In this document: piece by piece, positions 52,085-62,941 of the stretch | Numbering within the stretch: the stretch's first letter is position 1 | Layout of the letters: the number at the start of each line of letters is the position of its first letter | Assembly (NCBI RefSeq): GCF_030269445.1 | Contig: NZ_BSTJ01000001.1 | Span: 1,141,898 to 1,205,897, forward strand | DNA: 64,000 nucleotides | Reading direction: 5' to 3' | From: Actinoallomurus iriomotensis | GTDB lineage: Bacteria > Actinomycetota > Actinomycetes > Streptosporangiales > Streptosporangiaceae | Translations under genes and position numbers: made by a program | Notes under the pieces: generated by a model | What the model saw: only the letters and a program-made list of their open reading frames with translations | What the model was told of the DNA's origin: nothing | Databases searched by the model: none

Positions 52085-52483
52085 TCAGCCGGCGTCGCGG
52101 CGGCCACGGCTCCGCTCGGCGGAGCCGACGCGCCCGTACCGGTAGGCCTCGGCCGTGTCGAGCGTGACGATGCACTCCTCCGTGATGTCGGCCAGGGTCG
52201 TGAGGAACCTCCGGAGGCGTTCTTCCTGGTCGAACACCAGGATGGTGACCGGGACGTTGTCGGGGCGGCGCAGGAGTCCCCGGCGCGTCCGCCGGGAGGC
52301 GCCGATGTGACCGTCGAGGCCGCGTAACACGGTGACGTCCGCCAGCCCGGCCTCGCGGGCCCGCGCGACGATCTCGGTGTGCACGGCCCGGCGATCCCGG
52401 CGGATGCGGTCACCCACAAGGATCATCAGTCGGGCGACCGGAACCGGCACCGCCGGCCGGCGCTCCGGATCGCCTCGTGTCAC
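52085..52483 (-). CDS. DUF190 family protein
   Basis: 132 residues. LMILVGDRIRRDRRAVHTEI, VTVLRGLDGHIGAS and NVPVTILVFDQEE match DUF190, a small ferredoxin-like (PII/CutA-resembling) family often found next to fluoride channels (crcB), though none is present here. The start overlaps the stop of the upstream monooxygenase-like gene (ATGA at 52480-52483), so they form a translationally coupled pair. Function unknown. Confidence 0.85.
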   Translation of the reverse strand: MTRGDPERRPAVPVPVARLMILVGDRIRRDRRAVHTEIVARAREAGLADVTVLRGLDGHIGASRRTRRGLLRRPDNVPVTILVFDQEERLRRFLTTLADITEECIVTLDTAEAYRYGRVGSAERSRGRRDAG

Positions 52484-52806
52484 TCCGGGCCACCCGGTGC
52501 GGGTGCGGCCACCGCCACGGAGTGATGCCGGACGACCGTGTCGTAGTCATCGAGGACGGCCTTCGCGTCATCGTGGACCACCGCGGTCTCGTACTCCTGC
52601 CCGGCGAAGCGACGAATCGCGTCGGTGGAATTCCAGAGGCTGAGCACCGTCAGCCGGACGCGGCCCGACTCCTCGTGGCATAAGAGAAAAGCGCCCAGGT
52701 ATCCCGGCACCCGGGCCAGCTCGACGAGCACGGAACTTTCGAAATGTCGCTGGTAGGCAGCTGCTCCGTCGATGGTCGCAGAAGCGCCCCAAGTCCTGGC
52801 GATCAT
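52480..52806 (-). CDS. Antibiotic biosynthesis monooxygenase (ABM) domain-like protein
   Basis: 108 residues from the ATG at 52806. ARTWGASATIDGAAAYQRHF begins a ferredoxin-like dimeric alpha/beta barrel, with PGYLGAFLLCHEESGRVRLT and LSLWNSTDAIRRFAG continuing the ABM pattern. Members are small oxygenases or haem-degrading or stress proteins. It is coupled to the DUF190 gene by a 4-bp overlap, upstream of it. Confidence 0.75.
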   Translation of the reverse strand: MIARTWGASATIDGAAAYQRHFESSVLVELARVPGYLGAFLLCHEESGRVRLTVLSLWNSTDAIRRFAGQEYETAVVHDDAKAVLDDYDTVVRHHSVAVAAPAPGGPE

Positions 52807-53016
52807 CGCTTCCTCCGGTGTCGCCGACGCCCGCGGACCGGCTATCGTCGGCTCCCCGATAATACTCGCCGGACAATGATTCGAGAACGAATTTTCAAGC
52901 CATTAGTGCAGCTTAATCGAGCCTTAAGTAGATGTCGATGGCATGATAAGCCATCTTAATCAATAGTTGAAGGGAGTCAACATCTCGATCCTGCAATGGC
53001 AGTCAGGTGAATTCCC

Positions 53017-53199
53017 ATGGGATGGATGCTTCTCGCGGCACTCGCGGTCCTCGCTCTGCTCGCCCCCTGGATCGGAACGGACAGCCGCGACGGACACGAC
53101 TGGTCCGCGCATCACCTCTGGCCGTACCCCGGCGGCGACGACCCGGCCGGCGACCGCTGGAACGAGCATGTGCACGCTCGTCCCAGGGGCGCCGTCTGA
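53017..53199 (+). CDS. Small single-pass membrane protein, 60 aa
   Basis: The ATG at 53017 is preceded by CAGGTGA 7 nt upstream. A short hydrophobic helix (MLLAALAVLALLAPWIG) is followed by a hydrophilic His/Trp/Asp-rich tail (DWSAHHLWPYPGGDD). Codon use is host-like. No family was recognised. The 210 bp before it (52807-53016) are AT-rich with a hairpin GATGGC-N7-GCCATC (52937-52955) and probably hold its promoter. Confidence 0.5.
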   Translation: MGWMLLAALAVLALLAPWIGTDSRDGHDWSAHHLWPYPGGDDPAGDRWNEHVHARPRGAV

Positions 53200-53222
53200 C
53201 CGGGCCGACGGCCCGCACGCTC

Positions 53223-53408
53223 TCAGGAGTCCGGGTGGCCGGGGTCCTCTGCCAGATCGTTTCGCGGCGCGCCGTTGTCGCGCCGGTCCAGGGCGATCTG
53301 CAAGGCGTCGGCGGCCTTCGCCCGCACTTCTTCGGTCTCGTACCGCTGTGCCGTCAGACCGGTCCGCTCGGGCGGACCGGTCCGTACGTCCTCGCGCTCC
53401 TCGTTCAT
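53223..53408 (-). CDS. Small hydrophilic protein, 61 aa
   Basis: The ATG at 53408 lies 17 bp downstream of the ahcY stop on the same strand. The product is acidic and highly charged, with one helix (TEEVRAKAADALQIALDRR) and no hydrophobic segment. No family was recognised. Coding status rests on position and host-like composition only. Confidence 0.4.
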   Translation of the reverse strand: MNEEREDVRTGPPERTGLTAQRYETEEVRAKAADALQIALDRRDNGAPRNDLAEDPGHPDS

Positions 53409-53425
53409 CGGGTTTCCCCGCTTGA

Positions 53426-54874
<1,449 letters not shown>

Positions 54875-55081
54875 TCGCTTGGGCGATGGTCTGGACACGC
54901 CTTGAAGCCCGAGAATAAGTAGAACGGCAATCTTTCGCATAACCACCATTGGTGTAATCATGCTGCGACCAAAGTCGCACCCGTGTTCTCCGAACAGCGG
55001 ATTCATCCACTGGGGCATCAGGTTATCTTCGGCGCAGCGGTGTCATCTCGCACTAAGCATTACCACCGGCGGAAGACAAGG

Positions 55082-55975
55082 ATGGTTGATAACAAAATGA
55101 CAGAAACCCGCGCGGAAGTAGGGATAATCGGCGGCAGCGGCCTGTATGAATTGGCGGAGCTGGAGAACGCCGAGACGATCGAGGTCGAGACTCCTTTCGG
55201 GTCGCCCAGTGACGCCCTGGTCGTCGGCCGGCTCTCCGGCCGCTCGGTGGCGTTCGTGCCGAGGCACGGCCGAGGTCACCGCCTCACCCCCACCGAGATT
55301 CCGGTGCGGGCGAACATCTGGGCGCTGAAGGCACTGGGCGTCCGGCAGGTCCTCAGCATCAGCGCCGTCGGCAGCCTGCGCGAGGAATACCGGCCGGGAA
55401 GTCTGGTGGTGCCGGACCAGATCGTGGACTGGACGAAGAGCGGCCGGCCGAAATCGTTCTTCGAGGACGGGATCGTCGTGCACACCTCGGTCGCCGACCC
55501 GTACTGCGGCCGGCTCCGCGAAGAACTCATGGCGGCGGCGCACAGCGCGACCGATACCACGATTCACGACAGCGGCACCTATATCTGCATTGAGGGACCG
55601 CAGTTCTCCACGCGCGCCGAATCGGAACTCTATCGGTTTTTGAAAATGGACATCATCGGCATGACCGCCGTTCCGGAGGCCAAACTCGCGCGCGAGGCGG
55701 AGCTGTGTTACTCGGCGCTGGCGCTGGTGACCGACTACGACTGCTGGCGTTCGGACGAACAGGCCGTCGAGGCCGATCTGGTCACCGCCGTCATGGCGCG
55801 CAACGCCGACGCCGCGAAGAGGACGATCGTCCGCCTCGTCGAGAAACTCCCGGCCGACGCCGAGTGCGAATGTCAGGACGCGCTGGCCCACGCGATCATC
55901 ACCGACCGGGCCGCCGTGCCGCCCTCGGTGCGTGAGCGGCTGGATCTCCTCATCGGCAGACACCTCAACGCCTGA
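55082..55975 (+). CDS. mtnP: S-methyl-5'-thioadenosine phosphorylase
   Basis: 297 residues from the ATG at 55082; an ATG at 55097 is also possible. [12 protein letters not shown] is the phosphate loop, [20 protein letters not shown] the conserved phosphorylase block, and [18 protein letters not shown] with TDYDCW the purine site. The Asp in TDYDCW indicates 6-aminopurine specificity, so MTA (adenine-releasing) rather than guanosine is the substrate. It feeds adenine to the apt gene two positions downstream. Confidence 0.92.
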   Translation: MVDNKMTETRAEVGIIGGSGLYELAELENAETIEVETPFGSPSDALVVGRLSGRSVAFVPRHGRGHRLTPTEIPVRANIWALKALGVRQVLSISAVGSLREEYRPGSLVVPDQIVDWTKSGRPKSFFEDGIVVHTSVADPYCGRLREELMAAAHSATDTTIHDSGTYICIEGPQFSTRAESELYRFLKMDIIGMTAVPEAKLAREAELCYSALALVTDYDCWRSDEQAVEADLVTAVMARNADAAKRTIVRLVEKLPADAECECQDALAHAIITDRAAVPPSVRERLDLLIGRHLNA

Positions 55976-56012
55976 TCGACCAACGACCAACGAACGAGAA
56001 CGGAGGACCGTC

Positions 56013-57200
56013 ATGAGCTATCGGCTGTTCACCTCGGAATCGGTCGCCGAGGGCCACCCCGACAAGATCGCGGATCAGATCAGCGACACCCTCGTCGACG
56101 CGATGCTGGCAGCGGATCCGCACAGCCGCACCGCGATCGAAACCTTGATCAGCACCGGCTTCGTCCACGTCACCGGGGAGGTCTCCGGGTCGCTCCCCGA
56201 CGTCGAGGCGCTCGTGCGGAAGAAGATCCTGGACATCGGGTACGACTCTTCCGCCAAGGGTTTCGACGGCGCCTCGTGCGGCGTCGCGGTGTCGATCGGC
56301 GCACAGTCCGCGGACATCGCGCAGGGCGTCGAGCGCTCGTACGAGGCCCGTACGGACAGCACCGACGAGTTCGACCTCCAGGGTGCGGGCGACCAGGGCC
56401 TGATGTTCGGCTACGCGTGCTCGGAGACCCCGGAGCTGATGCCGTTCCCGCTGACCCTGGCCCATCGGCTCGCGCGACGTCTCGCGGCGGTGCGGCGCGA
56501 CGGCACCATTCCGTACCTGCGCCCGGACGGCAAGACCCAGGTCACCCTGGCCTACCAGGGCGACCTTCCGGTCCGGCTCGACACGGTCGTGGTGTCCACG
56601 CAGCACGCCCCGGACGTCTCCCTGGAGGGACTTCTCATCCCGGACATCATCGAGCACGTGATCACTCCGGAGATCACCTCGCTCGACCTGGCCACCGATG
56701 ACTACCGGCTCCTCGTGAACCCGACGGGACGGTTCGAGGTCGGCGGTCCCATGGGCGACGCCGGGCTGACCGGCCGGAAGATCATCGTCGACACGTACGG
56801 CGGTATGGCCCGGCACGGCGGGGGCGCCTTCTCCGGCAAGGACCCCTCCAAGGTCGACCGCTCGGCGGCGTACGCCATGCGCTGGGTGGCCAAGAACGTC
56901 GTCGCGGCCGGGCTGGCCGGGCGGTGCGAGGTGCAGGTCGCGTACGCGATCGGCAAGGCACGGCCGGTGGGCCTGTTCGTCGAGTGCTTCGGCACGGAGA
57001 AGATCCCCACCGAACAGATCCAGGACGCCATCAACCAGGTCTTCGACCTGCGGCCGGCGGCGATCATCGCGGACCTGGACCTGCGGCGCCCGAAGTACGC
57101 CCAGACCGCGGTGTACGGGCACTTCGGCCGGGAGGAACCGGAGATGACCTGGGAACGCTGCGACCGGGTGGCGGCCCTGCGAGAGGTCACGGGGATCTGA
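56013..57200 (+). CDS. metK: S-adenosylmethionine synthetase
   Basis: 395 residues from the ATG at 56013, with CGGAGGACCG upstream. [20 protein letters not shown] is the ATP site, [16 protein letters not shown] the methionine/ATP loop, and [17 protein letters not shown] the C-terminal signature. It makes SAM from methionine and ATP. As actinomycetes usually have a housekeeping metK elsewhere, this may be a second copy dedicated to the cassette; that cannot be checked here. It is 37 bp downstream of mtnP. Confidence 0.95.
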   Translation: MSYRLFTSESVAEGHPDKIADQISDTLVDAMLAADPHSRTAIETLISTGFVHVTGEVSGSLPDVEALVRKKILDIGYDSSAKGFDGASCGVAVSIGAQSADIAQGVERSYEARTDSTDEFDLQGAGDQGLMFGYACSETPELMPFPLTLAHRLARRLAAVRRDGTIPYLRPDGKTQVTLAYQGDLPVRLDTVVVSTQHAPDVSLEGLLIPDIIEHVITPEITSLDLATDDYRLLVNPTGRFEVGGPMGDAGLTGRKIIVDTYGGMARHGGGAFSGKDPSKVDRSAAYAMRWVAKNVVAAGLAGRCEVQVAYAIGKARPVGLFVECFGTEKIPTEQIQDAINQVFDLRPAAIIADLDLRRPKYAQTAVYGHFGREEPEMTWERCDRVAALREVTGI

Positions 57201-57202
57201 TC

Positions 57203-57757
57203 GTGAACATCGACGCCTTGACCGACCGTCAGCGGCTCGCCGATCTGATCCGCGACAACATCCGGACCGTGCCGGACTTTCCCCGTCCCGGCATCGCCTT
57301 CCTCGACCTTTGTCCCGTCTTCTCCCAACCCGCCCTGCTCGGCGCACTTGCCGGCGCGATAAGCGACGCCTTCGCCGGCGACTTCGACCGGGTGCTGGCG
57401 ATCGAGGCTCGGGGATTCGTGGTGGGAACGGCGGTGGCCTGCCACGCCGACCGGCCACTGGTCCTGGCCCGCAAGAGCGGCAAGCTGCCCGGACCGGTCG
57501 ACTCGGTGCGGTACGACCTCGAGTACGGCAGCGCCGAGCTGCAGGTGCAACGGGACGTCCTGCGGCCGGGCGAGCGGGTGATCGTCGTCGACGACGTGCT
57601 GGCGACCGGCGGCACCATGGCGGCCGCCGACGAACTGGTCCGCCGCAGCGGGGCGGCCGTCGCCGGGTATGCGGTCGTGGTCACCATTCCGGGGCTCGGC
57701 GGTGAAGGCCGACTCGGTCCGGCAAAGGTGTTTTCGGTCCTACCGACAGGGAATTGA
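57203..57757 (+). CDS. apt: Adenine phosphoribosyltransferase
   Basis: 184 residues from the GTG at 57203, 2 bp after the metK stop. The N-terminal block IRDNIRTVPDFPRPGIAFLD and the PRPP-binding motif VIVVDDVLATGGTM define Apt; EARGFVVGTAVA is the loop before the active site. It converts adenine, from MTA cleavage, to AMP, completing purine recovery in the SAM cycle. Confidence 0.94.
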   Translation: MNIDALTDRQRLADLIRDNIRTVPDFPRPGIAFLDLCPVFSQPALLGALAGAISDAFAGDFDRVLAIEARGFVVGTAVACHADRPLVLARKSGKLPGPVDSVRYDLEYGSAELQVQRDVLRPGERVIVVDDVLATGGTMAAADELVRRSGAAVAGYAVVVTIPGLGGEGRLGPAKVFSVLPTGN

Positions 57758-58199
57758 GGTCAATATCGGTCCGCGCCGGTCTGTTTTATCACCAACAACA
57801 CCGGCTACAGGATTATCTGATGAATCTCTGGTTACAGGAGCATCGACTTGACACGTAATGGCTGATATGGAACCGTCCTCCTGACCGACGAGTAAACCCT
57901 TGCCACTCCCAGGTCAGACGCAAAGCATTCCGCAGTAGTGGTCATCCGTCCGCGGAAATCAACAGATCCGTCAATGAGGCGATGCGTTCATGCACGGTCC
58001 GAACCCGATCTTCGCCGACACCCGAGCATATCGGCAGAGCAATGAAGCTGATAACAGCAAGATCGATATAGCGGTATCCGCGCCCAGGCCGGACGTGGCC
58101 AATTCAACCGGCCCCCTCGACCGAGCTGGGCACGGCATCGTCACGAACCCTGCCGACGTCCGTGCACGCCCGGGAAATTCTCTGCACATTGGAGAACGA
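57758..58199. other. 442-bp intergenic region upstream of the two-component system
   Basis: Base composition is clearly less GC-rich than the neighbouring genes, and the open frame that runs through its second half from 57990 lacks a ribosome site. TTGACA at 57848-57853 is a possible -35 hexamer without a convincing -10 partner. No RNA gene or riboswitch was recognised. Confidence 0.5.
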
Positions 58200-58922
58200 A
58201 TGAACGCACACTCGACTACGAAAAACGAAACTACTATTGAAGTCGTTGAAGAGCGATTCGCGAGCACCGAGGAACTCCGCGAGTTAAGCCGCGACGTCCA
58301 CGATCGGATCGCTCACTCGGTGCTCACCGTGCTCAACAGCCTTGAATTGGTGGAATTGGAACGGGAGGCGGCCGAGCCGGCGACGAGATCTCGCCTCGCC
58401 CAGGCGAAGAGGTCCACCGCGGAGACGCTCGAGGAGGTCCGGCGACTCGCCGCCCGCCTTCGCGTCCTGGCCGAACGTGTCACCCATCCTTGGAACGATG
58501 CACCCCGCAAGGCAGAGTCTTGGAACGATGCACACCGCAGGGCCGACCGCGTCTGCAAGGCCACGGCCGCACCCGCCGACCAGGCACGGACGACGGTCCC
58601 GGGCGAGGCCAGCGAGGTGCAAGACGAGCTGTTCTTAGTGGTACGGGAGGCGGTGTTCAACGCGGTCACGCACGCGCGCGCCAAGTGCGTCGCGGTCGAT
58701 GTGCGGGCGGACGGAGACTGGATCAACGCGGTCGTGGAGGACGACGGGAGCGGCTTCGAACCGCACCGGCTGCCGCCCGCGAAGAGCGTCGGACTGGTCT
58801 CGATGCGTGAGCGCACCGTCCGCGTCGGCGGCCGGCTCGACATCGCCTCCTGCCCCTGCTGTGGCACTCGCGTCACCATTGGGATGCCGCTTCGGGGAGC
58901 ATTGCGTGAGCACGGGGGATAG
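58200..58922 (+). CDS. Soluble sensor histidine kinase (HisKA_3 / NarL-type)
   Basis: 240 residues from the ATG at 58200, with GGAG 6 nt upstream. It has no transmembrane or sensor domain, only a dimerisation region with His34 (LSRDVHDRIAHSVL) and a HATPase_c domain: REAVFNAVTHARAK (N box), VEDDGSGFEP (G1) and GLVSMRERTVRVGG (G2). A 10-residue in-frame repeat (WNDAPRKAES / WNDAHRRAD) lies between them. The signal must come from the cytosol or a partner. It overlaps the response-regulator gene by 17 bp. Confidence 0.85.
   Translation: MNAHSTTKNETTIEVVEERFASTEELRELSRDVHDRIAHSVLTVLNSLELVELEREAAEPATRSRLAQAKRSTAETLEEVRRLAARLRVLAERVTHPWNDAPRKAESWNDAHRRADRVCKATAAPADQARTTVPGEASEVQDELFLVVREAVFNAVTHARAKCVAVDVRADGDWINAVVEDDGSGFEPHRLPPAKSVGLVSMRERTVRVGGRLDIASCPCCGTRVTIGMPLRGALREHGG
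58490..58543 (+). repeat. In-frame 30-bp tandem duplication inside the kinase gene
   Basis: TTGGAACGATGCAC recurs at a 30-bp interval (58490 and 58520) with only two or three differences over the following 10 bases. This adds ten residues between the dimerisation and ATPase domains. Presumably a slippage event. Confidence 0.75.
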
Positions 58923-59574
58923 GCGGATCCGGGTCCTCATCGCGGACGACCACACGCTGTTTCGTGAGGGAATCGCGGAAATACTGGCTCGAGAAAAGGA
59001 TCTGGAAGTCGCCGGCGAAGCCGATTCGGGCCGCGGACTTCTCGCGATCGCCCGGAAGATACATCCCGACGCCATCATTGTCGACGTCGAGATGCCGGGA
59101 CCGGGAGCGGAGGCGACCGTACGGGAGATCGTCAGCGAACTTCCGGACACTCGCGTCATCATCTTGACCATGCACGACGATCCCGGACTCGTCGAGAAAA
59201 TGCTCGCCGCCGGAGCCCGGGCGTACGTCATCAAGGGCGCCACTCGCGAGGCGCTGCTGGCCGCCGTCCGGGGAGCCAGGCACGACGACCAGCACGTGGT
59301 CGTCTCGGTTTCCCGGGAAACGGTGATCAGATTAAGAGAACCACCGGAATCCCCACTCTCGCCGCGCGAACTCGAGGTGCTGACGGCGGTTTCGGCCGGA
59401 CTCAGCAACGCGCAGATCGCCGCCCGGCTGTTCATCACCGAGGGAACGGTGAAACGGCACCTGACGAATGTGTACGTGAAGCTCGACGTGACGACCCGGA
59501 TGAACGCCATCAACAAGGCGATCGAAATGGGACTCATCAAACCCAGGGGCTTCCGGCACCCGAAGCACTACTGA
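58906..59574 (+). CDS. NarL/LuxR family response regulator
   Basis: 222 residues from the GTG at 58906, with GGGGAG 6 nt upstream, overlapping the kinase end. The receiver domain has the acidic pair Asp14-Asp15, phospho-acceptor Asp60 (IIVDVEMPG), Thr in ILTMHDD and Lys in VIKGAT. The C-terminal LuxR-type helix-turn-helix is LSPRELEVLTAVSAGLSNAQ then VKRHLTNVYVKL. It probably controls neighbouring genes such as the cyclase-family gene 28 bp downstream. Confidence 0.93.
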   Translation: MSTGDRRIRVLIADDHTLFREGIAEILAREKDLEVAGEADSGRGLLAIARKIHPDAIIVDVEMPGPGAEATVREIVSELPDTRVIILTMHDDPGLVEKMLAAGARAYVIKGATREALLAAVRGARHDDQHVVVSVSRETVIRLREPPESPLSPRELEVLTAVSAGLSNAQIAARLFITEGTVKRHLTNVYVKLDVTTRMNAINKAIEMGLIKPRGFRHPKHY

Positions 59575-59602
59575 TCCGGCGCCGATCCGGAGGGAGAAAA
59601 CG

Positions 59603-60445
59603 ATGACCGACAGTTCGACCGCGACAGCGCCCCCGATGATCGAGGGAGGCCACGTCCTCGTCGACCTCTCGGTACTGATCGCCGAGGACCTGCCCTGCTA
59701 CTGGTCGACCCACCAGCCGTTCCAGCACAAGACGTGGAACTGGTTTGAGAGCAGGAGCGAGCCCAGCGGCTGCGTCATCAATCGTTCCGGGCCGTACGCG
59801 ACCCGGTGGATGGCGATCGACGAGCACACGGGGACGCACCTCGACGCCCCGAGCCACTTCATCCCCCCTGAGGGGTCGGGACTGCCGTACGCGGGGCCGG
59901 CCGGCGCCGTGTCGATCGACCGGGTGCCGCTCGATCGGCCCATGGGCCCGGCCGGAGTCGTCGACGTGTCCGCGCTGGTGGGCACCGTGGACGAGCCGGG
60001 CCGCAGCCCGATCATCGACGCTCGGATGATCACGGATTGGGAGGAGGAGAACGGCCGGTTCCGCCCCGGTGACGTGTGCCTGTTCCGCACCGGCTGGGAC
60101 GTCCACTACCAGCGCGGCGAGGCCGGTTCGGCGTACCTGCACGACATCGTCGTGACCGGGCGGCGCCCCGCTTGGCCGGCGCCCGAGGTGGAGACCATCG
60201 AGCTGCTTCTGGAGCGCGGTGTCCGCTGCGTGGGCATCGACGCGCCCAGCATGGGGCCGGCGCACGAGGACCGCGGGCAGGCGGTGCACGTCAGCGGGCT
60301 GAGCGGGGGCGCCGTCTACGTGGAGTGCCTGACCGGGTTGGACCGGCTGCCCGAACGTGGCGCGTTCTTCTGCTTCCTGCCGCTGAACGTGGAGCGCGCC
60401 ACCGGCGCTCCCGGCCGGGCCGTGGCCTGGCTACCGGCGGGATGA
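59603..60445 (+). CDS. Cyclase family protein (kynurenine formamidase-like metal hydrolase)
   Basis: 280 residues from the ATG at 59603, with GGAGGGAG upstream. The metal-site motif H-x-G-T-H-x-D-x-P-x-H is seen as EHTGTHLDAPSHF, the diagnostic of the cyclase/formamidase family. Further blocks are GDVCLFRTGWDVHY, GVRCVGIDAPSMGP and the final metal region. Members hydrolyse amides such as N-formylkynurenine or act on polyketides; the true substrate is not inferable. It follows the two-component genes closely. Confidence 0.85.
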   Translation: MTDSSTATAPPMIEGGHVLVDLSVLIAEDLPCYWSTHQPFQHKTWNWFESRSEPSGCVINRSGPYATRWMAIDEHTGTHLDAPSHFIPPEGSGLPYAGPAGAVSIDRVPLDRPMGPAGVVDVSALVGTVDEPGRSPIIDARMITDWEEENGRFRPGDVCLFRTGWDVHYQRGEAGSAYLHDIVVTGRRPAWPAPEVETIELLLERGVRCVGIDAPSMGPAHEDRGQAVHVSGLSGGAVYVECLTGLDRLPERGAFFCFLPLNVERATGAPGRAVAWLPAG

Positions 60446-60534
60446 CCCGGTTACGCCCGCCGTTCGCAGCACCCGCGACGACAGGGCCCAAGTGGATCGG
60501 GACCGCGCCGCGCGGGCCCGGTCCACGCGGGCTC

Positions 60535-61467
60535 TCAGCCGCTCGCGAGCCGGCGGGCCGCCTCGTCCTTCAGCTCGGCGCAGACGTTCTTGAGCACGCT
60601 CAGCATCGCCAGCGCGGCGGGCGAGCGGTACGAACCGGGCGCCAGGGCGACGCGGATCTTCCGCGACAGCGCCTTGGTGTCCAGCGGTCGCACCACGACG
60701 TCCGCACGGACCGTGGGCACGGTGAGCTGCGGTATCAGCGCCACCCCGACGCCCGCGGCGACAAGCCCCTCGACCACGGTCCGGTCGTCGGTCCGCAGCG
60801 CGACGATCGGCTCGAAGCCCACCTCACGGCAGGCCTCGGGCAGCACCTCCAGGGTCGAGCCGTGCCGGACGCCCTGGATCCAGGGCTCGCCCGCCAGGTC
60901 GGTGAGCCCGACGCTGTCCATCTCCGCGAGCGGGTGCCCGAGGGGAAGCCCGATATGGAGCGGATCGTCGACCAGATCCAGCTGCTCGATGTCGTCGGGC
61001 AGCGGGGGCTCCTGCTCGAACTGGTAGACGAGCGCGAGGTTGATCTCGTTGGCGCGCAGGCCGGACACGCACTCGTCCGGATCGCCCTGGAACAGGTCGA
61101 GCTCGATGCCGGGGTAGCGATCGCGGAAGGCGGCGATCGACCGTGCCACCAGGGTCGAGCCGGCGGTGGCGAACCAGCCGAGCCGCAGCAGCCCGGACTC
61201 CAGCCCGGCGAACGCCCGCAGCTCCTTCTCGATCGAGTCGAGCTGCTGGAAGACCGTCTCCGCCTGGCTGACGAGCAGTCGCCCCGGCTCGGTGAGCGAG
61301 ACGCCGCGTGCGCCGCGCTCCACCAGGCGGGTGCCGAGCTCTCGTTCGAACGCCGCGATCTGCTGGGAGATGGCGGACGGGGTGTAGGCCAGCGCCTGGG
61401 CCGCCGCGGTGAACGAGCCCCGTCTGGAGACCTCGCGAAGAATCCACAGGCGGCGCACATCAAGCAT
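60535..61467 (-). CDS. LysR family transcriptional regulator
   Basis: 310 residues from the ATG at 61467. The DNA-binding domain is classical: LWILREVSRRGSFTAAAQAL then YTPSAISQQIAAFERELG. The effector domain carries LRLGWFATAGSTLVARSIA and GVGVALIPQLTVP. It is divergent from the APC transporter, with a 92-bp AT-richer gap, so it likely controls that gene and possibly the cyclase-family gene behind it. Confidence 0.92.
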   Translation of the reverse strand: MLDVRRLWILREVSRRGSFTAAAQALAYTPSAISQQIAAFERELGTRLVERGARGVSLTEPGRLLVSQAETVFQQLDSIEKELRAFAGLESGLLRLGWFATAGSTLVARSIAAFRDRYPGIELDLFQGDPDECVSGLRANEINLALVYQFEQEPPLPDDIEQLDLVDDPLHIGLPLGHPLAEMDSVGLTDLAGEPWIQGVRHGSTLEVLPEACREVGFEPIVALRTDDRTVVEGLVAAGVGVALIPQLTVPTVRADVVVRPLDTKALSRKIRVALAPGSYRSPAALAMLSVLKNVCAELKDEAARRLASG

Positions 61468-61559
61468 TAAAACATTCTAACAGGAGCCTGCAGAAAATGT
61501 TGCTGGCCGAAAAGGCCTACCCGGACAAAGCTACCCTCTGGTCGCGATAGGAAGTATTC

Positions 61560-62888
61560 ATGGCCGAAGTAGACGCGGATCGGCGGCCCCAGCGCCGGAC
61601 GACGACCGAGTTGCGACGCGAGCTGGGGCTCAAGGAAGCGGTGGCGATCGGGATCGGGGGCACCGTCGGCGGGGGCATCTTCGTCCTCGTGGGCGTCGCC
61701 GGAGGTAAAGCCGGACCCGCCGCCCTCATCGCGTTCTCATTAGCCTTCGTAGCCTCTCTCTTCATCGCACTCCCCTACGCCGAACTCGCCTGCCGGCTGC
61801 CGATGGCGGGCGGCGGCTACGCGTTCGCCCGCCAGGTCCTCGGTCCCCACTGGGGATTCCTGATGGGCTGGATCTACTGGGGCGCCTACGTCTTCCTGTC
61901 CGGTTACGTGACGATCGGCTTCGGCGGCTACCTCCACGCCGCGACGGGCTTCCCCACGACGGCGGGCGCCGCGGTCCTGGTGGCCGCGTGCATCGCGGTG
62001 AACCTCCTCGGCGTCAAGGTATCCGGCGGCGTCCAGACCGCGGTGATCGCCGCGGCGATCATCGGCCTGGCCGGATTCTCCTTTTGGGGCCTGCCGCATG
62101 TCAGCCTCAGCCACCTGACCCCCTTCGCCCCGCATGGCGTCAACGGCATATTCCTGGCCGCACTCGTAGCATTCCTGTCATTCGGCGGATTCGACATGGT
62201 GGCCGCCGCCGGAGAAGAAATAAAACACCCGGAACGCAACCTGCCGCGCGCCATTCTGCTGACTCTGGCCGGCGTGCTCTTCCTTTACGTAATCGTGGCG
62301 TTCGTCGCGGTGGGCACCGTTTCCTCGGACCATCTGGGCTCCTCGGCCTCACCGCTGGCCGACGCCGCCGGCGTTTTCGGCGGCGACCTCGCGCGGCACC
62401 TCATCGTGTTCTGCGCCCTGCTGACCACGGCCGCGACGGCGAACGCCATCGTCGTGGTGACGTCCCGCACCGTCTTCGCGATGTCGCGCGACCGGATGCT
62501 CCCCGCGCCGTTCGCCGCGGTGAGCGCGCGCACCGGGTCTCCCTGGATCGCGGTGCTGATCAACGGTGTCCTGATCGGGGGCGTGGCGCTGGTCGGCACC
62601 GTCTCGATGTCCTCCTCGACCGGCGGCTTCCTGTACGTCCTCCACTTCGTGCCGCCCCTGCTGGCGCTGGTCCGGCTGCGCCGCGACGACGCCGGCGAGC
62701 GCCCGGCGTTCTCCACACCGGCCCCGCGGATCCTCGTGCCCCTCGCCTTCGCGTGTAGCGCGGGTCTGCTCGTCGCCAGCGGATTCACCGGAGTGACCAT
62801 CGGCTCGGCGTGGCTCCTGGTCGGCGTCGTCCTCTACATCGGCTACTTGTACACGCAGCGCGCCGACCGCGCGGGGCGGGTGGGCTGA
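61560..62888 (+). CDS. APC superfamily amino acid permease
   Basis: 442 residues from the ATG at 61560, with AGGAAG upstream. About 12 transmembrane helices are evident. The N-terminus has GLKEAVAIGIGGTVGGGIFV, the APC substrate-binding unwound helix, and LACRLPMAGGGYAFARQVLG follows. GGFDMVAAAGEEIKHPERNL is the conserved cytosolic-loop block. It would import or exchange amino acids or amines. The start position and the divergent LysR suggest inducible uptake, and the next gene is an acyl-CoA dehydrogenase. Confidence 0.9.
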   Translation: MAEVDADRRPQRRTTTELRRELGLKEAVAIGIGGTVGGGIFVLVGVAGGKAGPAALIAFSLAFVASLFIALPYAELACRLPMAGGGYAFARQVLGPHWGFLMGWIYWGAYVFLSGYVTIGFGGYLHAATGFPTTAGAAVLVAACIAVNLLGVKVSGGVQTAVIAAAIIGLAGFSFWGLPHVSLSHLTPFAPHGVNGIFLAALVAFLSFGGFDMVAAAGEEIKHPERNLPRAILLTLAGVLFLYVIVAFVAVGTVSSDHLGSSASPLADAAGVFGGDLARHLIVFCALLTTAATANAIVVVTSRTVFAMSRDRMLPAPFAAVSARTGSPWIAVLINGVLIGGVALVGTVSMSSSTGGFLYVLHFVPPLLALVRLRRDDAGERPAFSTPAPRILVPLAFACSAGLLVASGFTGVTIGSAWLLVGVVLYIGYLYTQRADRAGRVG

Positions 62889-62941
62889 CCGCGGGAACGA
62901 CCCGTGGCGAAGGACCGGAACACGATTGAGGGAGTCGGAGC

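Noticed and set aside
54875-55018. An N-terminal extension of ahcY and a possible SAH riboswitch in its leader
   Set aside because: The extra residues do not fit the family. I looked for the conserved SAH-riboswitch core in the roughly 200-nt leader and found nothing convincing; a covariance-model scan would decide.
57990-58199. A longer N-terminus (70 codons) for the sensor kinase
   Set aside because: The composition is unlike coding DNA here and there is no ribosome site, whereas the ATG at 58200 has GGAG at the right distance.
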